From positions 1,772 to 48,814 of the forward strand of contig PMQB01000422.1 in assembly GCA_003169195.1 (NCBI GenBank): a stretch of DNA of 47,043 nucleotides, given 5' to 3'. Origin of the DNA: Bryobacterales bacterium. GTDB lineage: Bacteria > Acidobacteriota > Terriglobia > Bryobacterales > Bryobacteraceae. The position numbers were made by a program, and so were the translations under genes. The notes below the pieces were generated by a model. The model ran no database searches. It saw nothing but the letters and a program-made list of their open reading frames with translations, and was not told where the DNA came from. Positions 8,355 through 16,910 of this stretch are shown one piece after another (within the stretch, counting starts at the first letter, position 1; each line of letters begins with the position of its first letter).

Positions 8355-9389
8355 ATGTCCAAACGAATTGCCTTCTGTGCCGACGGCACGTGGGATAACT
8401 CAACTTCCCATAGCAACGTATATAAACTTTTCAAATCACTCCCTGTCACGTCCGACCAAATGCCGTTCTACGACGACGGCGTGGGAGCTGACGGGAACAT
8501 TATCCTCAAGGTGGTGGAGGGGGCCAGCGGTATTGGTCTGCGCCAAAAGGTAAAAGACGGTTACACAAAGATTGCGCATGTCTATGAGGATGGCGACCAA
8601 ATTTTCATTTTTGGCTTCAGCCGCGGCGCGTTCACGGCGCGTGCGCTGGCCGGGATGATTGCGCACTGCGGGTTACCCACCAAGAACTTTTCCGATGATT
8701 TGGTGAACAAAGCTTTTCAGGCGTACGAGTTCCCTCTGCAGCGAAAGCAGATCCTACAGTCGCTCAGCAACTGCAGTATGGTGGACGCGAAAATCACCAT
8801 GATTGGCGTGTGGGACACGGTGGGCTCTATCGGTTTTACGTCTCTAATCGGAGGTGTGGATCCGATCGATTTCTTTCTGGACACTACCCTCCAGCCCAAC
8901 GTCTTAAACGCTTATCATGCCTTGGCCATTGACGAAAAGCGGCCGCCGTTCCAACCCACTTTGTGGAATGCCGCAGGTCCCGGCCAAACGTTGGAACAAG
9001 TTTGGTTCTCTGGTTATCATTGCGACGTTGGCGGCGGCGTTAGTGGCATTCCACCCGGTGCGAAGGCGTTGTCGGACATTCCGCTCGCGTGGATCATTCA
9101 CAAGGCGCAAGATTTGGGATTGCAGTTTGATCCGGCACTGTTGGAAGCGCTTCCGCTGCCCATGGATCCGAGCTACGTGGAACTGGCTATGAACCCTGCC
9201 AACAATGGAGTGGGCCAGATTGAGCCACGTATTATTGCGGATGGCGCAACATTGGCGGATAGCGTGGTGATTCGCTGCCAAGATCCTTCTAAGCGCCCGA
9301 GCAACTTGAAGTTCGTCAACGGTGCGCTGGCATCGAGCTATCAAATCGCGAGCGTGGTGAAGCCGTTGCAAGCAGTGGCGGTGGGCTGA
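8355..9389 (+). CDS. DUF2235 alpha/beta-hydrolase domain protein
   Basis: A 344-aa protein of the DUF2235 family, alpha/beta hydrolases that include type VI secretion phospholipase effectors (Tle1-like) as well as housekeeping members. It shows the hallmark opening FCADGTWDN, the nucleophile elbow GFSRGAFTAR (Ser91), and the later WFSGYHCDVGGG segment that carries the aspartate and histidine. A GGAG ribosome site precedes the ATG. No signal peptide is present, and no T6SS, VgrG, PAAR or immunity gene lies in the window, so an effector role is not supported here. The next gene, an esterase, is 19 bp downstream and may be co-transcribed. Confidence 0.85.
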   Translation: MSKRIAFCADGTWDNSTSHSNVYKLFKSLPVTSDQMPFYDDGVGADGNIILKVVEGASGIGLRQKVKDGYTKIAHVYEDGDQIFIFGFSRGAFTARALAGMIAHCGLPTKNFSDDLVNKAFQAYEFPLQRKQILQSLSNCSMVDAKITMIGVWDTVGSIGFTSLIGGVDPIDFFLDTTLQPNVLNAYHALAIDEKRPPFQPTLWNAAGPGQTLEQVWFSGYHCDVGGGVSGIPPGAKALSDIPLAWIIHKAQDLGLQFDPALLEALPLPMDPSYVELAMNPANNGVGQIEPRIIADGATLADSVVIRCQDPSKRPSNLKFVNGALASSYQIASVVKPLQAVAVG

Positions 9390-9408
9390 GCTCGGATATC
9401 ATGTCGGC

Positions 9409-10719
9409 ATGTCTTTCGCAAGAGTCGCCACTCTAACGGCGGCAATGGCTGCAGGTTTTGCTGTATATACGGTGGCGCAAACCCCTGCGCCACCGAAAGA
9501 GGTTGCGGGCATCCCGGTTAACTATGACGAAGCGTTAGTTGGCCACTATACACTGCCTGATCCATTACAATTGGCGAACGGCAAGAAGGTGGGTGATGCC
9601 AAAACGTGGTATCAGAAGCGCAGGCCGGAAATTGTAGATCTGTTTGAAGAGAATCAATTGGGACGAAGCCCTGGGCCACCGGCGCACATTAGCTATGACG
9701 CGTTTGATCCGGGTACGCCTGCCTTTGACGGCAAAGCGATTCGAAAACAGACAACCATCTATTTCTCGGGCGACAAGACCGGACCCAAGATGGATTTGCT
9801 GGTCTACGTTCCCGCGAATGCGCGGGGTCCGTCGCCACTGCTGCTGAACATAAGTTTCTCGGCTAACTCCACGATTGTGGATGATCCTGGAGTGAAAGAA
9901 GGCACGGTTTGGGATAAAGATCACAAAAGAGTGCCTGCCCAGCAAGGGAGAGCGATTGGCAAGGTAGACGTTCTGCCGCTGCTGGCGGCGGGCTTTGGTT
10001 TTGCCACCGTATATTACGGCGACATCGAACCCGATTTCGAAGGTGGCTTGCCCTATGGTGTTCGAGCGCTCTACCTGAAGCCTGGGCAAACGCAGCCAGC
10101 GCCAGACGAATGGGGAGCTATCGCGGCTTGGAGCTGGGGACTCAGCCGCGCACTCGATTACCTTGAGAAAGATTCGAAGATCGATGCGAAGCGCGTGGTG
10201 TTGTACGGAGCATCGCGCCTGGGTAAGACAGTACTGTGGACCGGCGCTCGCGATACTCGATTCGCTGCAGTGATTGCTTGCTGTTCTGGTGAGGGCGGTG
10301 CTGCGTTGAGCCGAAGAAACTATGGCGAGACGATCGCTCATCTCACGGCTCCTGGCCGGTTTCCGTACCAGTTCTGTGCGAACTATGGAAAGTTCGGACA
10401 GCGAGTGGATCAATTTCCGGTTGATGCAAATCTGCTTGTGGCGCTCATGGCGCCGCGGCCGCTGTTGCTCCAAACCGGCGACACCGATTATTGGTCCGAT
10501 CCAAAGGGCGAGTTTCTGGCAGCGCAAGGGGCGGACCCGGTCTATGCCCTTTTAGGCAAGCAAGGTGTGGAGACGAACGAATGGCCACCGGCCGGAACGC
10601 TTGTAGGGCACACGCTTGGCTATTACATGCATGCAGGCGGACATGGGACACTGCCAGCGGATTGGAATGTGTTCCTACAATTCCTTAAGGCGCAGCTTGG
10701 GTGTCGCGACCGTCCTTGA
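9409..10719 (+). CDS. Secreted CE15-like glucuronoyl esterase
   Basis: A 436-aa exported serine esterase resembling carbohydrate esterase family 15, which cuts ester bonds between lignin and glucuronic acid on xylan. It has an N-terminal signal segment, the nucleophile motif YGASRLGKTVLW (Ser near residue 269), CSGEGGAALSRRNYGE with the candidate acidic residue near 294, MAPRPLLLQTGDTDYWSDP and the catalytic histidine in HAGGHGTLPADW near 411. The 3' end overlaps the convergent HupE/UreJ gene by 45 bp. It fits the plant-polymer-degrading lifestyle suggested by other genes here. The substrate is inferred from family only. Confidence 0.85.
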   Translation: MSFARVATLTAAMAAGFAVYTVAQTPAPPKEVAGIPVNYDEALVGHYTLPDPLQLANGKKVGDAKTWYQKRRPEIVDLFEENQLGRSPGPPAHISYDAFDPGTPAFDGKAIRKQTTIYFSGDKTGPKMDLLVYVPANARGPSPLLLNISFSANSTIVDDPGVKEGTVWDKDHKRVPAQQGRAIGKVDVLPLLAAGFGFATVYYGDIEPDFEGGLPYGVRALYLKPGQTQPAPDEWGAIAAWSWGLSRALDYLEKDSKIDAKRVVLYGASRLGKTVLWTGARDTRFAAVIACCSGEGGAALSRRNYGETIAHLTAPGRFPYQFCANYGKFGQRVDQFPVDANLLVALMAPRPLLLQTGDTDYWSDPKGEFLAAQGADPVYALLGKQGVETNEWPPAGTLVGHTLGYYMHAGGHGTLPADWNVFLQFLKAQLGCRDRP

Positions 10720-11985
10720 CCAGTAAAGCAGGCTTGCCAAGAATAAAACTGCAGCGATTAGAGCGGAGTGATATGCGACGGCACCTACGATTACATCCAC
10801 CGGATTCGGAACGTTGAGTAGCCGCTCGGCGATCCAACCGAGCGAGGCGATGCCTGCAAAGACAGCCCCGCCAATTCGCAGGACTGCATACGCTGGCGTA
10901 CGGCTTAACAACAGAAGTGAGGGAAGCGTGGCAACCACCACCATTAGCTGCATTGTCTCTATGCCGAGGTTGAATCCGAGCAGGCCACCAACGCGCTCCC
11001 AGCGACCGAGACCCAGTTGGTTTAAAGTGCTGGCAAAGGCTAATCCGTGAATCAGGCCGAAGAAGGCTGCGATAACAGATTCGCGCCCGGGAAAGATTGG
11101 ACGGAGCGCGTGTGCGGCGGAGACAAGAATTGAGACCGCGATGAGGACTTCAATAGGACGACTGGGGACATGAACTAATCCCAAGGCTGCTAGTGCCAGC
11201 GTGATGGAGTGCCCAACGGTGAACGCCGTGACCACTTTTAGAATTTGCAGCAGACTGGGGCGCACACCTGCGAAGCCCTCCCAATGTGGGCCGACGGCAA
11301 GGAGAGGTGCGGGCAACAACAGCGCGAGCAGGAAGAGCAGGTGATCTGTACCTTCCGAGATGTGCCGGATGCCGAGGCGGAACATACCATTGAACCCGCG
11401 ATACCAGAACAGCAACGTTCCAGGCGAAAAAGAGATCTCCGATTGACCACCCGACTGCACATACTCCAGCTGATAAAAGGACTGCATCTCATTGCGTTTC
11501 TGCGCCACGACGCGAATGGCTTTGTCGCGCGGAACAAGGCAATTGACCAAATACGCGGAGATGCGGCTTTGGTGGTGGTTTTCCAGGATGAGCGTGCGGT
11601 TCTCGCCGCCGCGCGGCAGAGTGGACGTGAACTCGATCTGAATTTCACCAATGCCTTCCTTCACTTCCGGAATGCTTGGGAAAGTAAAAGAAAGTATGTG
11701 AGGTTGCAGATGGTGTCCGTCAATGCTGAGAGAAAGATCGCCAAGAACACTTGACGCGTAATTCTTTTGCTCGATGTTTGAGAGGATACCGTCACGATTG
11801 ACGTCGATACTCGAGGTGACCTCGGACGACACGGCCACTCCTGGAATCAGACGTAGGGATACTTGGACTTGGTCTTTGTCTAGAGACACCAAGGCAGCTT
11901 GCAGATACTCATCAAGCCGGTGCGCGGAGGCGAGGGTTGTGAGTGATAGAAGAAGGGCACCGACGGCGGCGACTGTCTGGTTCAT
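10675..11985 (-). CDS. HupE/UreJ-family membrane protein
   Basis: A 436-aa protein with a signal peptide ending SAHRLDEY, a periplasmic domain of about 190 residues, then six to seven membrane helices of the HupE/UreJ_2 type. Typical motifs are the GIRHISEGTDHLLFLLALLL helix, VTAFTVGHSITLALA and FGLIHGLAFASTL, whose histidines could bind a metal such as nickel. The periplasmic part includes an EF-hand-like loop, DVNRDGILSNIE. No hydrogenase or urease genes are nearby, so a general metal-transport role is more likely than hydrogenase maturation. It overlaps the upstream DUF3500 gene by 4 bp (ATGA) and is thus coupled to it. Confidence 0.82.
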   Translation of the reverse strand: MNQTVAAVGALLLSLTTLASAHRLDEYLQAALVSLDKDQVQVSLRLIPGVAVSSEVTSSIDVNRDGILSNIEQKNYASSVLGDLSLSIDGHHLQPHILSFTFPSIPEVKEGIGEIQIEFTSTLPRGGENRTLILENHHQSRISAYLVNCLVPRDKAIRVVAQKRNEMQSFYQLEYVQSGGQSEISFSPGTLLFWYRGFNGMFRLGIRHISEGTDHLLFLLALLLPAPLLAVGPHWEGFAGVRPSLLQILKVVTAFTVGHSITLALAALGLVHVPSRPIEVLIAVSILVSAAHALRPIFPGRESVIAAFFGLIHGLAFASTLNQLGLGRWERVGGLLGFNLGIETMQLMVVVATLPSLLLLSRTPAYAVLRIGGAVFAGIASLGWIAERLLNVPNPVDVIVGAVAYHSALIAAVLFLASLLYWSRTVATPKLRLKEL

Positions 11986-13142
11986 TTTGCCGAGAGCCTC
12001 TTGCCGTAGTCATTTGTTGGGTCGCGGTACATGGTGTGGACATGCAGCGCTGGGTCGCCACCCAGTTGTTGAGGAGCATACTCGATGACGAGCTTCGGGC
12101 CTTGAATCCGATAGTAGGCGGTGATGTTGTTGCCGGGAGTTGCGGTAACGGGACCACTCCAGCAGAACCAAGTCTCGTTGAGGTCGGCTTTGATTTCGGC
12201 CATGCGAGCTTTGGCAGCGCTCTCATGAATGATGCCCGACCATTCTGCGATGACGTCCAGCAGCATTGCGCGTTGATGCTCGTTCATCGCGGAAGCCTTC
12301 AGCCCTTCCGGCTGAATCGTCTTGCCATCCTGTCCAGGGCCCAGCACGAGATCAGCCAGACGGAAACTCAGGATTGCTTGTTTGCGCTGGTTTTCATCGA
12401 GTGTGTTAAGCAAGGCGAGTGCTTTATCGCTCTCCTGGCCAAGGGGCCGTACGGTTTTGCCGTTGCTCGTGTATAAAGCGGGTTGGGCACCGGTCAAGGT
12501 GGGTGTCAGGACCCCTTGGTCGCCGGCAATGGTGATATTGAGCGCTAGATGGTGACCGCCGAACTGCAACATCCACGGATCTTTCTCGGAGGGCTTGCCT
12601 AGGATGGAGATGTAATACAGATCTTTACCGAACATATCGCCACCACCACCTCGGTTACCTCTTCGGGGCGGCGGACCGCCGTTGCCAAACTGTGGAGGCG
12701 GCCCTCCATTTCCCATTGGCGGGCGATTTCCACCGTTGCCGCGTTGCGGGCCATCGCCGGGCGGCGGACCGTTGCCTTCGTTCGTCTTGAGAATTTCATC
12801 GCCCTCCATGATTTGCACGACCTTTTCATAACCGCGCTGGCTGAGTGATGACGAAACGAGTGCGAGCGCCGCGGCGCGTTGAGCGGTGGTCATTTCTTTT
12901 AAGCTGATGCCGCCTCGTGGAACGAATCCGGTTGGAAAATTGGACCAGCGCTGGCGCTGCTGTTCGTCGTTGAACGCAAACAGTACGGTTTGCCGCTGCT
13001 TGTCATCTAGCGTTCCAAGAAACGCATTCGCGGCGGTTACGATTTTACCGGTGGCTGTCTGCGCCATTACAGGTGTCAGTGACAAACAAAGGGCGGCCCA
13101 CACAAACATGCCACGGGTCGGTCTCATAAACAAAGCTTTCAT
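11982..13142 (-). CDS. DUF3500-domain secreted protein
   Basis: A 386-aa protein with a signal peptide (LCLSLTPVMAQT) and a DUF3500 fold: LDDKQRQTVLFAFNDEQQRQRW near the start and GGHHLALNITIAGDQGVLTP in the middle. Between them is a low-complexity Gly/Pro/Asn/Arg spacer of about 55 residues (PPMGNGGPPPQFGNGG and similar). The end contains WFCWSGPVTATPGNNITAYY and a His-rich HVHTMYRDPTNDYG. The function of DUF3500 is unknown. Its direct coupling to a HupE/UreJ membrane protein suggests that the two act together at the cell envelope, perhaps in metal handling; that is inference. Confidence 0.85.
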   Translation of the reverse strand: MKALFMRPTRGMFVWAALCLSLTPVMAQTATGKIVTAANAFLGTLDDKQRQTVLFAFNDEQQRQRWSNFPTGFVPRGGISLKEMTTAQRAAALALVSSSLSQRGYEKVVQIMEGDEILKTNEGNGPPPGDGPQRGNGGNRPPMGNGGPPPQFGNGGPPPRRGNRGGGGDMFGKDLYYISILGKPSEKDPWMLQFGGHHLALNITIAGDQGVLTPTLTGAQPALYTSNGKTVRPLGQESDKALALLNTLDENQRKQAILSFRLADLVLGPGQDGKTIQPEGLKASAMNEHQRAMLLDVIAEWSGIIHESAAKARMAEIKADLNETWFCWSGPVTATPGNNITAYYRIQGPKLVIEYAPQQLGGDPALHVHTMYRDPTNDYGKRLSAK

Positions 13143-13166
13143 CAGTGGTCTCCTTTTTCAATTGCC

Positions 13167-14615
13167 TTAAGCGAATACTTCTGAGAACGTCTCGTCAGAA
13201 ATGAGACGCTCCGTGGCGGTGTTTGCATGTCGGAAGCGAACCACCATCAAGGTGCGGTCATCCGCTGGAATCGCCGCGCTGGCAAACGAAGCTACCTTGT
13301 TCATGATCCGGTCGCAAACTTCAGACGGTGCGGCGCTGGCGGTATCGGAAACCAAGTCGCAAATGCGCTTTTCTCCAAACTCTTCGTCGATTTGATTGGT
13401 GGCTTCGTTGATGCCGTCGGAGTAGAGGATGAGCGTGTCACCTGCGTTAATTTCGACGGTGCGCGCGGAGTAATCGGTGGTGGGAAAAAGCCCAAGAACG
13501 AGGCCGCCGCCATCCAATCGCTGGATGCGATTCGGGTCGCCGGCGTGAACAAGCATGGGCGCCGCGTGGCCACAGTTCACATAGCGCAGCGTACTAGTAG
13601 CAGGATCAAAGACAGCCCAGAATAATGTGGCGAAGCGCTCACAGGCTGTTCGCTCGCACAGCATTCGATTAATGCGTTCGCATGCCTGTTCATGCTCCGA
13701 TACCATTGATGAACGAATGGCGCCCTGCAACACATTCACCAATAGCGCCGCAGGCACTCCTTTGCCGGAAACATCCCCTAACACCATGGCAATCTTGCCG
13801 TCCTGGGCTTCAAAGATGTCGTAGAAGTCACCACCCACGTGGTCGGCTGCGATGGCCGCTGCTCCGAATTCGAAATGTGGCGAACGTAACTGCGGTTTCG
13901 GCTGCAGATCGTTCTGAACTCGCTTGGCCAGTTGCAACTCGCTCTCAAGATAACGTCCGCGGAGATAGTGTGGCGCGCGGAGCGCAATGACAGCGAGTGA
14001 TAACAAGAGAGCGATAGAGGCGATCACGCCCACAATGAGATTCTGACGTAGGCCGTCAAATGCGCCGGTAACCGCCGTTAAAGGAAGGGCCACCTCAACT
14101 ATGAATCCAGGAGGACGATGCGCTGCGCCGAGCGGCGGTCCGGAGAACGCAGGCCTTTCAATGGGTCGCGACGGACGCGGTAAGCGAAATGGGATCATTG
14201 CGATGAAAGCTTTGCCGCGCGCTGTATCCGCCACTCGTCCGAGGCTTTCATGTTTCTCCACTCGCTCCCACCATTGCGCCGGAATGTTGACGGTTCCCTC
14301 GGGATGACCACCTTGTGCGAGAACGTGACCATCAGCAGTAAGCACGCGGACCCATAAAACACGATCTCCCGAAGACTCCAAGGCGTGTTCGATGACGGGA
14401 GCAAGCGCATGCGGTTCATTTATGCCGGCACTGCGGGCTGCCGTGGTCAGCGCGCCTACCTGTCGCTCCGCTTCGCGTTCCGCCTGCTGGGGAACAAGCA
14501 CCGCGCCGGTATACATGTAAGTCCGCACACTTTGGACACAGAGCACAGCGGCAACCAATGCTCCAACTCCGAGCACGAGTCGAAACCTAAATCGAGAATA
14601 CTTATGTAGCTTCAC
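13167..14615 (-). CDS. Membrane PP2C/SpoIIE-type serine phosphatase (RsbU-like)
   Basis: A 482-aa membrane-bound protein phosphatase. Two membrane helices (about residues 11-31 and 193-212) bracket a 160-aa periplasmic sensor region, and the cytoplasmic part is a PP2C-type SpoIIE catalytic domain. Metal-binding aspartates are visible in DHVGGDFYDIFE, LGDVSGKGVPAALL, LYSDGINEATN and PADDRTLMVV. Such enzymes dephosphorylate anti-anti-sigma (STAS) proteins to free a sigma factor. It lies 24 bp upstream of DUF3500 and HupE and may head that operon. A STAS/anti-sigma pair is encoded 17 kb away at 31.3-32.1 kb; a link is only possible. Confidence 0.88.
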   Translation of the reverse strand: MKLHKYSRFRFRLVLGVGALVAAVLCVQSVRTYMYTGAVLVPQQAEREAERQVGALTTAARSAGINEPHALAPVIEHALESSGDRVLWVRVLTADGHVLAQGGHPEGTVNIPAQWWERVEKHESLGRVADTARGKAFIAMIPFRLPRPSRPIERPAFSGPPLGAAHRPPGFIVEVALPLTAVTGAFDGLRQNLIVGVIASIALLLSLAVIALRAPHYLRGRYLESELQLAKRVQNDLQPKPQLRSPHFEFGAAAIAADHVGGDFYDIFEAQDGKIAMVLGDVSGKGVPAALLVNVLQGAIRSSMVSEHEQACERINRMLCERTACERFATLFWAVFDPATSTLRYVNCGHAAPMLVHAGDPNRIQRLDGGGLVLGLFPTTDYSARTVEINAGDTLILYSDGINEATNQIDEEFGEKRICDLVSDTASAAPSEVCDRIMNKVASFASAAIPADDRTLMVVRFRHANTATERLISDETFSEVFA

Positions 14616-14696
14616 GAATCACTCCTCGCATAGTTGGAGTTTGAACTGAGAATCTTAAAGCCATCTGAAAAATGATAGTGTTAAGTGGGTACTCTG

Positions 14697-16127
14697 CTAA
14701 ATTGCGCGCTCGCTTGATGTTTCCAGCAAGGGCGATTGCTTAGTGCTGGGCATGCGAACGGTGAACGTGGAGCCATGCCCAACTGAGCTTTCTACCGTCA
14801 GTTCTGCATGATGACTCTCCGCAATTTCACGAGCGATAGCCAGTCCTAATCCGGTGCCGCCTGCATCTCGAGAACGAACTTTGTCGGCGCGCCAAAAACG
14901 ATCAAACACGAAAGTTAATTGATCGACCGGAATCCCAACTCCGGTATCCGCGACGGCGATTATTACTTGACCAGCGTTGTGCGTTACGCGAATGCTGACT
15001 CTGCCGCCTGGTGCTGTGTACTTAATGGCATTATCGAGAAGAATCAAGAGCATTCGGCAAAAGGAAGCCTCGTCTACGTCGGCAAACACGGGCACGTCGG
15101 GCAAACCGCTTCCGACAGTAATGTCTTTGTTCGCAGCCATCAGAGACATCTCCGCGACCATGTCTCTTACCAACGCTGAAATATCATTAGGAACCAACTC
15201 CAGTTTGCTATTTCCCGCATCTGAGCGAGCAAGGGTTAGAAGCTGATTGATGAGGTCGGTGCAGCGTTTCGCCTCACGGAGAATTTTCTGCAAAGACTCC
15301 TTCAACTCCTCAGGACTGCGTTCGCGCCGCAGCGCAAATTGCGCGGCGGTGTAGATCAAAGTCATAGGAGCACGGAGTTCATGCGAAGCGTCCGCGGTGA
15401 AGCGACGCATCTGCTGAACCGATTGCTCGACGTGGTCCAACATTTGATTGAGCGTTTCCGAAAGCCTCTGCAATTCATCTCCGGAAGCGGGGACAGAGAG
15501 CCTAGCCGTTAGGTTGGCAGGATCAATGGCGCGGGCTTCGTCAATGATTTGATCCACTGGCCCGAGAGCCCTACCGCTGAGCCAGTAACCGCCAAGCGCC
15601 GCGATCAGCAAGACAATCGGGAGAGCCACATAGAGCACTGAATAGAACTCGCGCAAGACTCCTTCGTACTTGCGCTGTGGGTCGGCGACTTCGATGGTGA
15701 GTGCTTCGTCTCCGACGTAGATGCGCTGTGTAGCCATGCGCATAGGGAACCAGTGCGGACCGGCACTTCGAAAAAGCATACGGGCGCCGGGGTCGGGCGG
15801 CGGATCTGTACTTACTCGATGGCGAGCCAAGCCGTCGGACTGTGCCATCAGTTCGCCATGGGGGCCAAAAACCTGGAACAGTTCGCCGAGGTGATCCAGT
15901 TCGCGAAGCTTGAATTTCAGCCGGTCCAAACCATCGCCACTGTTTTCATCAATAAAGCCGCGGAGGCCAATCAGCCGATAGCGCAAACTTTGATCGAGCG
16001 CGTGATCGAGGCTTACTGCCAAGGCCCAGCGACTGGCTCCGCCCAATACCAGAGCCACAAGAATCAGCGCGCACGAATACCAGAAAGTGAGGCGAACGCG
16101 CAACGAACGTGGGTTTACGCGGTTCAT
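14697..16127 (-). CDS. Sensor histidine kinase
   Basis: A 476-aa membrane histidine kinase. One helix near residues 13-34 and a second near 168-188 enclose a periplasmic sensor domain, followed by a HAMP segment (SGRALGPVDQIIDEARAID). The H box is FTADASHELRAPMTLIY, and the ATPase part shows the N box LLDNAIKYT, G1 DTGVGIP, F box FDRFWRADKVR and G2 GGTGLGLAIAREI. The start overlaps the response-regulator stop by 4 bp, so the two form a cognate pair. The arrangement with a nearby RND pump resembles heavy-metal or antimicrobial sensing kinases; the signal is unknown. Confidence 0.93.
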   Translation of the reverse strand: MNRVNPRSLRVRLTFWYSCALILVALVLGGASRWALAVSLDHALDQSLRYRLIGLRGFIDENSGDGLDRLKFKLRELDHLGELFQVFGPHGELMAQSDGLARHRVSTDPPPDPGARMLFRSAGPHWFPMRMATQRIYVGDEALTIEVADPQRKYEGVLREFYSVLYVALPIVLLIAALGGYWLSGRALGPVDQIIDEARAIDPANLTARLSVPASGDELQRLSETLNQMLDHVEQSVQQMRRFTADASHELRAPMTLIYTAAQFALRRERSPEELKESLQKILREAKRCTDLINQLLTLARSDAGNSKLELVPNDISALVRDMVAEMSLMAANKDITVGSGLPDVPVFADVDEASFCRMLLILLDNAIKYTAPGGRVSIRVTHNAGQVIIAVADTGVGIPVDQLTFVFDRFWRADKVRSRDAGGTGLGLAIAREIAESHHAELTVESSVGHGSTFTVRMPSTKQSPLLETSSERAI

Positions 16128-16795
16128 TGCTCACCCTGCCGCAAACTATAGCCCAGTCCTCTCTCCGTGTGAATGAGCTTTGGTGAGCCCACCACATCCA
16201 CTTTGGAGCGTAGAAACTTGATAAACACATCGAGATTGTTTTCACTCACTTCCCGGTCATTCCAAACCGTTTCAATGAGGCGGTCTCTTGTCACTACTCG
16301 GCCCGCCGATCGCAGCAGGCATTCCAAGAGCGCGAACTCGGTGCGAGTTAAGACCATCTCGCGCTTGCCACGCCAAGCCTTGTGCTCGTCAACATCCAGC
16401 CTTACGTCGGCAAATCGTAAGGGCGGGTTGTTCTGATCAAACTTGCGAGTGCGGGCTCGTATGCGTGCCAGCAAAACGTCGAACGAAAACGGTTTTGTCA
16501 AATAATCGTCTGCCCCGGCCTCAAGCCCGCGGACGATCTCCTCAGGAGCATCGCGGCCCGTCAGCAGCAGGATAGGCGTGAGAATCTCCTTTCTTCGCAA
16601 GCTGCGCGTCACCTGCAAGCCATCCATGAAAGGCATCATGACGTCCAACACGATGATGTCGAACGCGGATGTCTCTGCCATTTGCAAAGCTGTGGCGCCA
16701 TCGTGAGCTAAGACGACGGTAAAGGATTCCTCTTCCAACTCGCGCCGCACATACTCGATCACTTCCCGGTCATCATCCACAAGCAGAACGCGCAT
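16124..16795 (-). CDS. OmpR/PhoB-family response regulator
   Basis: A 223-aa transcription factor. The receiver domain has the phosphorylated aspartate in IIVLDVMMPFMDG and the conserved lysine in DDYLTKPFSF. The C-terminal winged helix includes VLTRTEFALLECLLRSAGRV, then VTRDRLIETVWNDREVSENN and the HTERGLGYSLR wing. It is first in a two-gene operon with the kinase. The 115-bp gap to the divergent PepSY gene contains an 11-bp-period direct repeat typical of binding sites for this family, which suggests direct control of that gene and perhaps autoregulation. Confidence 0.95.
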   Translation of the reverse strand: MRVLLVDDDREVIEYVRRELEEESFTVVLAHDGATALQMAETSAFDIIVLDVMMPFMDGLQVTRSLRRKEILTPILLLTGRDAPEEIVRGLEAGADDYLTKPFSFDVLLARIRARTRKFDQNNPPLRFADVRLDVDEHKAWRGKREMVLTRTEFALLECLLRSAGRVVTRDRLIETVWNDREVSENNLDVFIKFLRSKVDVVGSPKLIHTERGLGYSLRQGEQ

Positions 16796-16851
16796 CTTAC
16801 CTGAGACTCATTTCAGCAGATTCAAGTGCCCGATTGGGGATTTACCAATAG

Positions 16852-16885
16852 TTTTCAGCTAATTTTCAGGTGAGGGGTTGATGCT
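16852..16885 (+). promoter_or_regulatory. Response-regulator box and -10 of the PepSY gene
   Basis: Direct repeat TTTTCAG-CTAA-TTTTCAG (16852-16858 and 16863-16869; period 11 bp, one helical turn) as bound by OmpR/PhoB-type dimers. Ten bases later comes GATGCT (16880-16885), a weak -10; no good -35 is present, as expected for an activator-dependent promoter. Transcription would begin near 16892, which supports ATG 16911 as the PepSY start. A weaker related pair (ATTTCAG, ATTCAAG) lies at 16810-16826 toward the regulator gene. The same arrangement recurs at 22481-22512. Confidence 0.65.
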
Positions 16886-16910
16886 GAATTGTCGGGTAAC
16901 GGGAGAAACG

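Noticed and set aside
8355-9389. Type VI secretion effector
   Set aside because: The DUF2235 family includes such effectors, but no secretion, adaptor or immunity genes are nearby.
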